From contig JAPLZT010000014.1 in assembly GCA_026394855.1 (NCBI GenBank), positions 1-8,550 of the forward strand: a DNA stretch of 8,550 nucleotides, given 5' to 3'. Under the pieces are notes generated by a model. The model did not search any database. It was not told where the DNA came from and worked only from the letters and a program-made list of their open reading frames with translations. How positions within the stretch are numbered: position 1 is the first letter of the stretch; the number at the start of each line of letters is the position of its first letter. The stretch is from Candidatus Woesebacteria bacterium. GTDB lineage: Bacteria > Patescibacteriota > Microgenomatia > UBA8517. The position numbers and the translations under genes are program-made. This document shows, piece by piece, positions 1 through 6,943 of the stretch.

Positions 1-1035
1 ATCCAAACTGTCCCTTATCAAAGCCTCATAATTATCACTAACTCCTAGGCCTTCGGCCCCAACAGATGTGGTAACAACAGGAAGAGCCGAAGCCATTGCT
101 TCAAGTATCTTAAGTCTTGTACCTCCGGGACCCTTAATTGGGGCAACTAAGACAGATGCGTTTTTATAAGCGTCTCTAATATCCTCAAGTCCTTCAGTAA
201 CTTCAATATCTCCTGATGCCAGATTTTTTATTTCAGTATTCATGTGAGTTCCTACAATCCATAGTTTTACACCCGAAACAGATTTTTTAATCTTTGGCCA
301 AACATCATTAACCAAAATTTTAACTGCTTCCGTATTCTGAAGCCAGGTAAAGTTCCCAACATATAGTACCTTTTTAATCGATCCTTCTTTTCTTTCCTTC
401 TTTGAAAAATAATTTATATCAATTCCATTTGGAACAATATCTATCGAAAGGCCCGCGGAAAGCTTTCTCATTTCCTTCTTATCTGAATCTGACATAGCCA
501 CCACCCTTTTAGCCTGTTTCCAAAAATGAGTTTCCCAGTATTTAAGTTTAAGTACATCAAGCCTAAGAAGGGGTCTTAATATTTTTGGGGCCTGTCTTTC
601 AACAAAGTGGTTGTAAACCAAATATTCGATTGTCTGTTCAACCAAAAGAACCGGAACAGATGTTTTTGGAATATGGGGCATAACATAGAAAGTTTCGGCA
701 TGAATTAAATCATATTTTTTGTTAGTTAATTCTTGTTTTATAGCCTCTTTTTCCTCTGAGGAAAGATTTCTAATAACTAAAAATGGGTACAAACCAAAAC
801 CGGTAAGAAGAAGGTTTCTAAGAGTCCAGGGAGATTTGGAACGGCTAAAAACAGATACTTTCTTACAATATTTTAAAAGTTCGGGAATGTTTTCTTTTTC
901 TTTGTCATCCTTAATCAAGGAAAAAAGTGTTATTTCGTGCTTTTTAGAAAGATTTTTAATTAAGTTAAACGATCTTGTCTGTCCGCCGGACATCAAAGGA
1001 TACGGCAAATAAGGCGTTAGCATTAATATTTTCAT
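1..1035 (-). CDS. GT4-family glycosyltransferase, 3' end cut by window edge
   Basis: This frame is open from an ATG at 1035 to the window edge, giving 345 residues with no stop; about 40-60 C-terminal residues are probably missing. It looks like a retaining, nucleotide-sugar-dependent, GT-B fold enzyme (GT4, Glycos_transf_1). The N-terminus MKILMLTPYLPYPLMSGGQ (1-19) is a Rossmann strand followed by the glycine-rich donor loop. VPNGID lies at 201-206, YVGNFTWLQN at 225-234 starts the second domain, and GGTRLKILEAMASALPVV (304-321) is the donor-binding segment with Glu312. The last part resembles the PslH-like subfamily, in which the first Glu of EX7E is a Gly, so this enzyme differs from the two other GT4 proteins in the window. 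It probably acts in the cytoplasm on a lipid-linked acceptor. Its start shares ATGA (1032-1035) with the stop of the upstream membrane glycosyltransferase. No Shine-Dalgarno is visible, so translation is probably coupled. The family call is firm; the sugar and linkage are unknown. Confidence 0.9.
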   Translation of the reverse strand, partial: MKILMLTPYLPYPLMSGGQTRSFNLIKNLSKKHEITLFSLIKDDKEKENIPELLKYCKKVSVFSRSKSPWTLRNLLLTGFGLYPFLVIRNLSSEEKEAIKQELTNKKYDLIHAETFYVMPHIPKTSVPVLLVEQTIEYLVYNHFVERQAPKILRPLLRLDVLKLKYWETHFWKQAKRVVAMSDSDKKEMRKLSAGLSIDIVPNGIDINYFSKKERKEGSIKKVLYVGNFTWLQNTEAVKILVNDVWPKIKKSVSGVKLWIVGTHMNTEIKNLASGDIEVTEGLEDIRDAYKNASVLVAPIKGPGGTRLKILEAMASALPVVTTSVGAEGLGVSDNYEALIRDSLD

Positions 1036-2501
1036 TTTTTAATTATTTTAGTTAGATCAATAATTATATATTGGGAAGTTTTTTCTATAGTTTTAAACTT
1101 TGCCTCAACATATTTTGTATCTCCACTTCCTAAATTAACCGATACGTAGACAGTTGCGCCCAACTTAATAATATTTTCAATTGAATCATCAACTACAGGC
1201 CAACCCCATCTTTTAGTTTGATATAAAAAAGCAGTATCCCCATTATATGGGGCAATTACTAATGCGTCTTTCGGAGTAAGTGTATTAACAGCCTGCCCTG
1301 CAGCAATAATTTCCGGATGGTCGATTTTGTAATACTCCTTAACCTGATACCAACCCATTCCAAGACCCAAAACTATAGAAAATATAAGTATTGGTCTTGC
1401 CAGCCATTTATTAAAAATATTATTCTGCCAAAGCGCAAGGCTTCCTTCAGCAGCTAAAAGACAAATTGGTGGAATAATTAATATTTGATAATAATCGTGT
1501 CTGACTGAAGCGGTTGCAACTATGGCAACATAAATCAAGGCACCCAGCATCAAACTTAAACCAAAGTAGTTTTTCTTTTTGACAATCACCCCTAAAACAA
1601 ACGGAATTAATCCCCAAATTCCTAAAATTAGTCTTCCTATCCTTTCACCGAATATCCATCTCCAGAAAGCAGGTCTAAAACGAATAAAGTCTCCATTGAA
1701 AGCCCAGGTAAAATATGGAATTCCTTCAGGGTGTTTTCCGATCCAGGAACGCCATAAAAGAAGAGGGATCACAACTAAATCAACAAAAATAAGAAAATTA
1801 ATTAAAAGCTTTGGAGTTGCAACAATCTTTTTTATTCCGTACTTACTTAATGCCAGATAAACCATTGGGAATGCGTAGAAAAGTGCAAATGGTTTGATCA
1901 GTAATGCTAGAGAAAAAATAATTCCGGAGGAAAATAAATACAATACTTTTTCCGAATCAATATATCTTATGAATAGCCACAAGGAAAATAGAGAAAAGAA
2001 AACACATAAAGGCTCGGGCAATATTACTCTGGAAAAATAAATATTAAAAGGAAGAAAGAGGAAAAAGAAACAAGAAAGCAACCCTCCCCATTTTCCCAAG
2101 TACCTTTTTCCGATTAAAAATAAAAAGAAAGCAGAAAAAACGGAAAATATTACAGAAGTAAGTCTGCCTAAGGCGTCAAAAGAAAAGTTAGGCAGCATTT
2201 TAACTAGCAGATAATGGAATAAGTTAAAAACAGGGAATTCAACAAGCCTTAAGCCTTCTTTGTTGAAATAGCCCGTTTGAATCTTTGAAATATCATGATA
2301 CTTAGGGTAAAGAAGGTTAAGTCCTAAATTCACATAATTTCTTGTAACCGAAGCGGTATCAGCCTGTCTCCAGGAATGCCAATCAGCAATCGGGTTATTA
2401 ATTTTATATAATCTTACCAGGAAGCCTAAAATCAACAATAAAGATAAAATAATATACTCAATATGCTTTAAATTAATTACTCGTTTAATTAAATTACTCA
2501 T
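1032..2501 (-). CDS. GT39/ArnT-like integral membrane glycosyltransferase
   Basis: This 489-residue polytopic protein has about 11-12 hydrophobic segments; the first is at roughly 14-31. It is followed by the first external loop, ADWHSWRQADTA (39-50), an arrangement typical of PMT_2/ArnT-like GT-C enzymes. Asp40 is the likely catalytic acid. SRVILPEPL (157-165) matches a second loop conserved in the family. The last helix ends near residue 385 and leaves a roughly 100-residue soluble tail, predicted to be outside the membrane, containing APYNGDTAFLYQ. Such enzymes transfer one sugar from a polyprenyl-phosphate donor to a lipid, glycan or protein on the outer face of the membrane; the substrate cannot be read here. 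The ATG at 2501 overlaps the upstream gene by 8 bp and has a good ribosome binding site (AGAGGT, 7-base spacer). The stop overlaps the next GT4 gene by 4 bp. Length and topology are normal for the family. Confidence 0.88.
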   Translation of the reverse strand: MSNLIKRVINLKHIEYIILSLLLILGFLVRLYKINNPIADWHSWRQADTASVTRNYVNLGLNLLYPKYHDISKIQTGYFNKEGLRLVEFPVFNLFHYLLVKMLPNFSFDALGRLTSVIFSVFSAFFLFLIGKRYLGKWGGLLSCFFFLFLPFNIYFSRVILPEPLCVFFSLFSLWLFIRYIDSEKVLYLFSSGIIFSLALLIKPFALFYAFPMVYLALSKYGIKKIVATPKLLINFLIFVDLVVIPLLLWRSWIGKHPEGIPYFTWAFNGDFIRFRPAFWRWIFGERIGRLILGIWGLIPFVLGVIVKKKNYFGLSLMLGALIYVAIVATASVRHDYYQILIIPPICLLAAEGSLALWQNNIFNKWLARPILIFSIVLGLGMGWYQVKEYYKIDHPEIIAAGQAVNTLTPKDALVIAPYNGDTAFLYQTKRWGWPVVDDSIENIIKLGATVYVSVNLGSGDTKYVEAKFKTIEKTSQYIIIDLTKIIKK

Positions 2502-3852
2502 ATAATTTACCTCTGGCCAGCGATACGAAAAGACCGGTTATCAAAAAGAAAATAATTGCAAACTTTGATGCTTCAAAAATATCAATAAACATCGCGTTAA
2601 CAAGTATTCCGATTAAGCCTCCAATGAATGAAACAACAAAGGCTAATTCTACTCCAGTAAGCTTCGATAGTTTAGATAATATTTTTCTAGCCAGATTAAA
2701 TACGTTTGAAAATATTAGAATAAAAGAAAGGAAGCCTAAAATACCGACTTCTCCTAATAATCTTAAGAAATCATTATCGGTTGCTAAGGTTATTGAAGAA
2801 TAGCCGGTACCCAGTAGAGGGTTCTTCTTGAAGGCTCTTAGTGCCCTAGGCCACTCGACATTTAATCTAATTGCGGTTGATCTGTCCTCAAAAATCGGCT
2901 GCGGTGTAGGCTGACTATTTATATTTTCCCTTCTTTGAGGAAGGACCTCATTAATATCGGCAGCTTTAACCTTTAGCCTTGATACAATCCTTTGATAATA
3001 AACAGTAACAACTTGGGTATATCTATCGACAACGCTTCCGGTTAAAGAAAAAATGATGATACTAACAGCCACCGTAATAATAATTGCTTTATACTTTTTA
3101 ATAAGCAAAAGTGAAATAACCGAGGCTAAAAGGTATGAAGCAATTGAAATTCTTGATGCAGTATTTGCAAGAAGCCAAAGTCCCGAAAGAGTCACAACCG
3201 CTAAAGAAACCCTACTGCCTAGACCCTTTATCACAAAGAAAAGTGAAATAAAAATAGGCAGGGTAAAAACCAAAAACGTTGCAAGATCATAGTGTCCCGC
3301 AAATGTGGAATTTAATTGGCTTCCCGCAACCCACCTTAAGGCAATACCTTTTGCGTATTCGTTATTTTGAGTAATTATTACCGGCCAGGAAAAATGCATC
3401 TGGCCAAAGCCATATATAAAGGCGATAAATACCGTAATCATCAAAACCTTAATGAAAAATTCCAAATCGCGGGTTCCATAACGCTTGAAATATAAAATTC
3501 CGATTCCCATAGGCACAAAATATTCTATTCTTCTTAGCCAGTGCAAAACCGCAACTCCCGGCACTACTGTTCTTGTAACCAAAATTGCAGAAAGAAGCGA
3601 GACAAAACCAATTAGGATGAATACTAAAATTGAAGATTCCAACCGGTTTTTAAGAAGTTGTGGTAGTTCTTTAAAGAAAAATATAACAAATAACAAGGCT
3701 AAAATAAACATCAGGAAATCTTCAATTCTTATAGATACATAAGTTCCGGGAATTTTTAGGAATGGGAATTTTGGATACAAAGGAATCACTATTAGAATTG
3801 CAGCAATTCCGTATTTAAAAATGTCTCTAGGCCTCACAAAATACTTTCGCAT
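2494..3852 (-). CDS. O-antigen ligase/polymerase (Wzy/WaaL-like) membrane protein
   Basis: From the ATG at 3852 this is a 452-residue protein with about 10-11 membrane helices. Family-like features include WLRRIEYFVPMGIG (105-118), STFAGHYDLATFL (182-194), NTASRISIASYLL (230-242; compare the SR motif in Wzy_C), a large external loop at about 275-345, and then RSTAIRLNVEWPRAL with NPLLGTGYSS (344-353) and EVGILGFLSFI (368-378). The loop has a polar, proline-rich patch (QRRENINSQPTPQPIFED, 306-323). Proteins of this superfamily join undecaprenyl-linked repeat units (Wzy) or move finished glycan to an acceptor (WaaL-like, or PglL-like onto protein). Sequence alone does not separate these roles. 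A GTG at 3888 would add 12 residues but gives a 62-bp overlap with the upstream gene. The ATG gives 26 bp and is followed directly by a basic segment, so I prefer it, although neither start has a clear Shine-Dalgarno. Confidence 0.85.
   Translation of the reverse strand: MRKYFVRPRDIFKYGIAAILIVIPLYPKFPFLKIPGTYVSIRIEDFLMFILALLFVIFFFKELPQLLKNRLESSILVFILIGFVSLLSAILVTRTVVPGVAVLHWLRRIEYFVPMGIGILYFKRYGTRDLEFFIKVLMITVFIAFIYGFGQMHFSWPVIITQNNEYAKGIALRWVAGSQLNSTFAGHYDLATFLVFTLPIFISLFFVIKGLGSRVSLAVVTLSGLWLLANTASRISIASYLLASVISLLLIKKYKAIIITVAVSIIIFSLTGSVVDRYTQVVTVYYQRIVSRLKVKAADINEVLPQRRENINSQPTPQPIFEDRSTAIRLNVEWPRALRAFKKNPLLGTGYSSITLATDNDFLRLLGEVGILGFLSFILIFSNVFNLARKILSKLSKLTGVELAFVVSFIGGLIGILVNAMFIDIFEASKFAIIFFLITGLFVSLARGKLYE
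2509..2514 (-). promoter_or_regulatory. Shine-Dalgarno (AGAGGT) for the GT39-like gene
   Basis: Minus-strand AGAGGT followed by AAATTAT and ATG (2501) is a good ribosome binding site with a 7-base spacer. It is built from the Arg-Gly codons near the end of the Wzy-like gene, whose reading frame closes 8 bp inside the GT39 gene. Confidence 0.65.
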
Positions 3853-4687
3853 ATATTTTAAAATTAAATAATAACCTTGGCAGCGCACCGAGTCTTAAAA
3901 ATAATCTTAAGATGCATGTCTGCCATTTAGGATAATGTTTCTTGTAAAACACCTTAAGTGATTTATATTCCGAGATAGCTGCAAGTCCGCTTGTTCCGCT
4001 TGCACCTCCGTAATGTGTGATACTCCACTTTGATAAAAACCATACCTGCCAGCCTTTTTCTTTGGCTCTATAAGCATAATCTATTTCCTCAACATACATA
4101 AAATAGTCTTTATCAAAATAACCCACATCTTCAAAAACTCTTCTTCTAATAAGAAGGTAGGCACCAGTCAACCAGTCCCTGCTTTCAGAACTTGAAGATC
4201 TTGAATGGTATGGTTTAATTAGCTTTGAAAAGAGTGGAATGTCATCAAGAAAACTCATCCAGGCAAAAACTCTAAAAAGTGTTGGGAAATATCCGCCTGT
4301 CCTCTGAAGTGAGCCGTCTTTGTTCTTTAAAGCACAAGATGAAATTCCAACTTTAAGATTTTCATCCATCCACTTAACCATTTCTCCTAAGACATTATCT
4401 TTAACTAATGTATCTGAATTAAGTAGAAGCAGGTATCTTCCGCACGCCTCCTTCATTCCTTGATTATTGGCTAAACCAAAACCAATGTTATCTTTATTTG
4501 CAATTAGCTTAAGAGGAAGTTTTTGAGATAACTTCTTAAGCATTTCAAGAGACCCGTCTTTAGATGCATTATCCATAACCAAAAACTCATATGTAATTCC
4601 CTTGGTGTTTTTAACTACAGATTCAATGCACTCCCGGGTTAATTTTTCAGTATTAAAGCTAAGAATAATAATTGATAAATCAATCAT
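3827..4687 (-). CDS. GT2-family glycosyltransferase (WbbL/RfbF-like)
   Basis: This 286-residue GT-A fold inverting enzyme reads well along its whole length. IDLSIIILSFNTEKL (2-16) opens the nucleotide-binding domain, and VMDNASKDGS (37-46) holds the nucleotide-binding Asp. NKDNIGFGLANNQG (64-77) is followed by LLLNSDT (87-93), the DXD-equivalent that binds metal and UDP/dTDP. WLTGAYLLIRR (172-182) and MYVEEIDYAYRAKEKGW (197-213) carry the acidic catalytic-base motif, and HYGGAS lies at 225-230. This layout is typical of rhamnosyltransferase-like GT2 enzymes of O-antigen clusters, but the sugar is not provable from sequence. There is no transmembrane domain; the hydrophobic, basic C-terminus may touch the membrane. 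The ATG at 4687 overlaps the upstream gene by 8 bp (ATGATTGA) with only a weak GGATG-like site, so translation is probably coupled. The length is usual for the family. Confidence 0.92.
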   Translation of the reverse strand: MIDLSIIILSFNTEKLTRECIESVVKNTKGITYEFLVMDNASKDGSLEMLKKLSQKLPLKLIANKDNIGFGLANNQGMKEACGRYLLLLNSDTLVKDNVLGEMVKWMDENLKVGISSCALKNKDGSLQRTGGYFPTLFRVFAWMSFLDDIPLFSKLIKPYHSRSSSSESRDWLTGAYLLIRRRVFEDVGYFDKDYFMYVEEIDYAYRAKEKGWQVWFLSKWSITHYGGASGTSGLAAISEYKSLKVFYKKHYPKWQTCILRLFLRLGALPRLLFNFKIYAKVFCEA

Positions 4688-5177
4688 GTTTTTTCATCCA
4701 GACACCAGCTAAAAGAAAGGTGGCCAATCCCGTAAGTATCATCACAAATGATCTAAAAATTAGATTGCTTGGAACGTACTTTACGGTAACTTTTTGCCTC
4801 CAGGAAAGTCCCGCTATTTCAATTGCGTCTTTAGCGTCTTTGGGTTCAAAACCGTTTACGTAGAATGATTCCCTGAAAGGATGAACTATTTCTTCCAGGA
4901 AAGTACTTCTTGTCTGGTCACGGATGATTGTTGCTGCCTCTTCAGGAGGATAATTTAATCTATAGCCTTTAAATTCATTCTGATAATGCTTCATTACCTC
5001 CTCACGGGTTAAATTGGTAAAGTAAGCCCTTCTTACAGATAGATCTTCAGAATCGCCGGGTTCTTTTGATTGCAAAGCACCCTCGGGTGGATTAGGAAAC
5101 TTAGGATTGGGAATGAGTGTATAGATAAAAAGAAGAGAAAAGATTAAAACAATAATTATCCTTAAACCTTTTTTCAT
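4680..5177 (-). CDS. Two-TM membrane protein of unknown function in glycan cluster
   Basis: I do not recognise a characterised family in this 165-residue protein. It starts MKKGLR with a hydrophobic helix at about 7-22, then a Pro-rich linker (IPNPKFPNPPEG, 22-33). A soluble domain of about 100 residues follows, and a second helix at about 139-160 ends in WMKKHD. By the positive-inside rule both termini are cytoplasmic and the middle domain is external. That domain includes RRAYFTNLTREEVMKHYQ (49-66), LNYPPEEAATIIRDQTRS (74-91), HPFRESFYVNGFEPKDA (99-115) and LSWRQKVTVKYVP (124-136). These ordered, charged and aromatic blocks look like a conserved fold rather than random sequence. It has no glycosyltransferase, Wzz or acyltransferase motif. 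It lies between a sugar acyltransferase gene (joined by TAATG, 1-bp overlap) and a GT2 gene (8-bp overlap). An accessory role in assembly, export or length control is inferred from position only. No Shine-Dalgarno precedes the ATG. Confidence 0.82.
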   Translation of the reverse strand: MKKGLRIIIVLIFSLLFIYTLIPNPKFPNPPEGALQSKEPGDSEDLSVRRAYFTNLTREEVMKHYQNEFKGYRLNYPPEEAATIIRDQTRSTFLEEIVHPFRESFYVNGFEPKDAKDAIEIAGLSWRQKVTVKYVPSNLIFRSFVMILTGLATFLLAGVWMKKHD

Positions 5178-5773
5178 TATTGAAAAAGTCTGGCACGGCC
5201 TAGTTTGTAATGAGGGTTTTTATCTTTTCTTTCGCCAATAGGTTTTGCCGGAACTCCACCAACAATCGTAAAATCGGCAACGTCTGAGGTCACAACCGCT
5301 CCGGCTGCAACTATCGCTCCTTTTCCGATTTTAACTCCCGGTAAAATAATTACTCTCGGACCTATAAATACATAGTCTCCAATTTCAACCGGTTCTTCTA
5401 TAGCCGAAAAGTCTTCTTTGGATAAATCATGCTCTGAGTTATAGATCATTACAGAGGACGCTATATCCACATGATTTCCGATTGTAAGTTTTGCTCTCCC
5501 GTCTAAGAATGCATGATCGCCAACAATTGTATCGTCTCCAATTGAAATATTTTTGGGTTGGAAAAAGTTTGCCCACATGTGGATAGCGGAACCTTTTCCG
5601 ATTTTTACGCCAAAGATCCGATAGAACAATTTTCTTTTGAAATGGATGGGAATATGACCTACCCATCTTAATATCATTAGTTCAAAATCCAACCAGCAGC
5701 TCCCGACCCTGTTTACAATTTTAGACAGTGCTTCATTAACTGTTAATTTATTACCGTTTTTGTCCTGCAACAT
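5177..5773 (-). CDS. Hexapeptide-repeat (LbH) O-acyltransferase
   Basis: This 198-residue protein has a left-handed beta-helix of hexapeptide repeats running from about GVKIGKGS (55-62) to GGVPAKPIG (172-180). Turns include ISIGDDTIVG (76-85), LTIGNHVDIAS (96-106), VEIGDYVFIGP (129-139) and VKIGKGAIVAAGAVV (147-161). Between them is the loop NSEHDL (112-117), whose His115 matches the catalytic base of maltose/galactoside/virginiamycin O-acetyltransferases. GGVPAK is the usual end of the helix. The enzyme probably acetylates (or otherwise acylates) a sugar hydroxyl using acyl-CoA, as a trimer in the cytoplasm, before export; acceptor and acyl group are unknown. About 50 residues precede the helix and include a moderately hydrophobic stretch (CWLDFELMILRWVG, 26-39) that may form helices against the trimer or the membrane. 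The start overlaps the upstream GT4 gene by 23 bp and has the strongest ribosome binding site in the window, GGAGG with a 9-base spacer, which fixes the ATG at 5773. Confidence 0.92.
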   Translation of the reverse strand: MLQDKNGNKLTVNEALSKIVNRVGSCWLDFELMILRWVGHIPIHFKRKLFYRIFGVKIGKGSAIHMWANFFQPKNISIGDDTIVGDHAFLDGRAKLTIGNHVDIASSVMIYNSEHDLSKEDFSAIEEPVEIGDYVFIGPRVIILPGVKIGKGAIVAAGAVVTSDVADFTIVGGVPAKPIGERKDKNPHYKLGRARLFQ

Positions 5774-6893
5774 AATCTAGCGCCTCCAAAGTTTTTAAGG
5801 CAGTTATCTCCCAGGAAAACTTTTTAACCTGCTCTAAACCCTTCGCTACCAGCTTATTATATTCTATATCATCCATAGAAAGAACTTTAACTATCCCCTC
5901 TCTAATACTTTTTGGAGAATTTGGGTCAACATAAACCCCCGCATCTCCCGCAACTTCAGGAAGACTTCCTTTATCTGAAATAACAACGGAAACACCGCAA
6001 GCCATGGCATTAAGAACATCCAGTCCAAAGCCTTCATGAAAAGAAGGAAGACAAAAAATTTTGGCTCCGGCAATTAAAGCCGGTTTATCTTCCTCCGGAA
6101 TATAGTCGGTAAAAATAATTTTGTCTTCAAGTTTAAGTTTCTTTACTCTTTCAAAAATAGATTCATACAACCAACCCTTTTTACCGGCAATAACCAGCTT
6201 TATGTCGGGAAATCTTCCGGAAATTATATTAAACACTTCAATAAGCCCTTCTATGTTCTTACTGGGCTTAAGTGTGCTTAAGAATAGTATGTAGTCACTT
6301 ACTATAGTATATTTATACTTAACACGCATGGTATCCTCTTTGGCAATCTTTATGTTAAAGAGGTCTTGATCATATGCGAGTGGTGTAACCACCACTTTCT
6401 TCGATGCAAATGGGTACCTCTTTACAATTTCATCCCTGGTACTTGCCGAGATTGCAAAGACCACCTTGGAGACAAAAATTGAAATAGCACTCCAATACTT
6501 TAACTGCCAATAGTCGTACTTTTTAAATTGTCCCGAGGATTTGAGGTATCCAAGGTCCATAATTGAGCATGCACGAGGCTGAAGGCAAATAGGAGGAACA
6601 TAGTGACTTGGAGAGAAGATCACATCAAGCTTCTCTTTGTTCTTCCATAGATGGGGCATAAGCTTAGTTAATATCCAAAGACCTTCCCCCCGAATAATTT
6701 TATACTTGAAGTTTTGTGTTTCTTTCGGCATGTCCGAAAGTGGTGGCCTCTTAAGAAAAACTATAAGCTCATGATTTATAGACCCTTTCTTTTGAAGTTT
6801 CCAAATAGATCTTAATAGCTCAAATGCATACACGTTAACCCCGACCCTTTTTTCAATGTTTGCTTCGTTGCCGTCAATTCCGATTACCACCAC
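5751..6893 (-). CDS. GT4-family glycosyltransferase, first gene of the seven-gene run
   Basis: This 380-residue GT-B fold enzyme resembles mannosyl/rhamnosyltransferase-type GT4 proteins. The N-terminus MVVIGIDGNEANIEKRVGVN (1-20) is the first strand and glycine loop. SPSHYVPP (94-101), MDLGYL (112-117) and FAISASTRDEIVKRYP (146-161) follow. The donor domain begins YILFLSTLKPSKNIEGLIE (201-219) and contains VIAGKKG (234-240), then LPSFHEGFGLDVLNAMACG (282-300) and LPEVAGDAGVYVDP (311-324). It ends with a FSWEITALKTLE helix that also occurs in the GT4 encoded at 7169-8233. Two family positions are altered: the second Glu of EX7E is Asn295, and the usual HD of the acceptor domain reads Met112-Asp113. 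The fold is otherwise intact. The start is GTG, at 6893 or one codon later at 6890. The nearest upstream in-frame stop is only three codons away and no ATG intervenes. It lies directly behind a TACAAT -10-like box with no room for a Shine-Dalgarno leader. Confidence 0.92.
   Translation of the reverse strand: MVVIGIDGNEANIEKRVGVNVYAFELLRSIWKLQKKGSINHELIVFLKRPPLSDMPKETQNFKYKIIRGEGLWILTKLMPHLWKNKEKLDVIFSPSHYVPPICLQPRACSIMDLGYLKSSGQFKKYDYWQLKYWSAISIFVSKVVFAISASTRDEIVKRYPFASKKVVVTPLAYDQDLFNIKIAKEDTMRVKYKYTIVSDYILFLSTLKPSKNIEGLIEVFNIISGRFPDIKLVIAGKKGWLYESIFERVKKLKLEDKIIFTDYIPEEDKPALIAGAKIFCLPSFHEGFGLDVLNAMACGVSVVISDKGSLPEVAGDAGVYVDPNSPKSIREGIVKVLSMDDIEYNKLVAKGLEQVKKFSWEITALKTLEALDYVAGQKR
5783..5787 (-). 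promoter_or_regulatory. Strong Shine-Dalgarno (GGAGG) for the O-acyltransferase
   Basis: Minus-strand TTTGGAGGCGCTAGATT precedes the ATG at 5773, giving GGAGG with a 9-base spacer. It lies inside the coding sequence of the upstream GT4 gene, at codons for Leu369-Glu370-Ala371. It is the best ribosome binding site in the window. It allows independent initiation even though the two genes overlap by 23 bp. Confidence 0.75.
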
Positions 6894-6896
6894 TAT

Positions 6897-6925
6897 ATTG
6901 TACTAGAATTAACCGTTGACTTAAA
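6897..6925 (-). promoter_or_regulatory. Predicted sigma70-type promoter for the seven-gene run
   Basis: On the minus strand a -10-like TACAAT (6902-6897, five of six consensus bases) sits just before the GTG codons of the GT4 gene. At a 17-base spacing the -35 position reads TTTAAG (6925-6920), a poor match. If the -10 is real, +1 by standard spacing falls at 6890. That is the first base of the second GTG, so the transcript would be leaderless or nearly so. No Shine-Dalgarno lies between the box and the start. The weak -35 keeps confidence moderate. Confidence 0.45.
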
Positions 6926-6943
6926 ATCATGACAGAACTAGTA
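6901..6943. repeat. Interrupted inverted repeat TACTAG...CTAGTA between divergent genes
   Basis: TACTAG at 6901-6906 and CTAGTA at 6938-6943 are a perfect 6-bp inverted repeat around a 31-bp centre. The arms overlap the two outward-facing -10 boxes. The arms do not extend beyond 6 bp. It could be an operator half-site pair, or simply two similar promoters placed back to back; six bases can also recur by chance in AT-rich DNA. Confidence 0.35.

Noticed and set aside
719..1012. 97-codon plus-strand ORF
   Set aside because: It lies wholly inside the minus-strand GT4 gene (1-1035), whose translation has clear family motifs; the plus-strand product has none and no ribosome binding site.
1579..1860. 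93-codon plus-strand ORF
   Set aside because: Antisense shadow of the GT39-like gene; low-complexity basic/isoleucine-rich product typical of reverse-reading membrane-protein codons.
3053..3742. Two plus-strand ORFs (79 and 85 codons)
   Set aside because: Antisense shadows of the Wzy-like membrane protein with no recognisable motif or start signal.
5439..6073. Minus-strand ORFs of 75 codons (5439-5666) and 60 codons (5891-6073)
   Set aside because: Alternative frames inside the acyltransferase and GT4 genes, which have intact motifs in the main frame; the short frames look like shifted codons.
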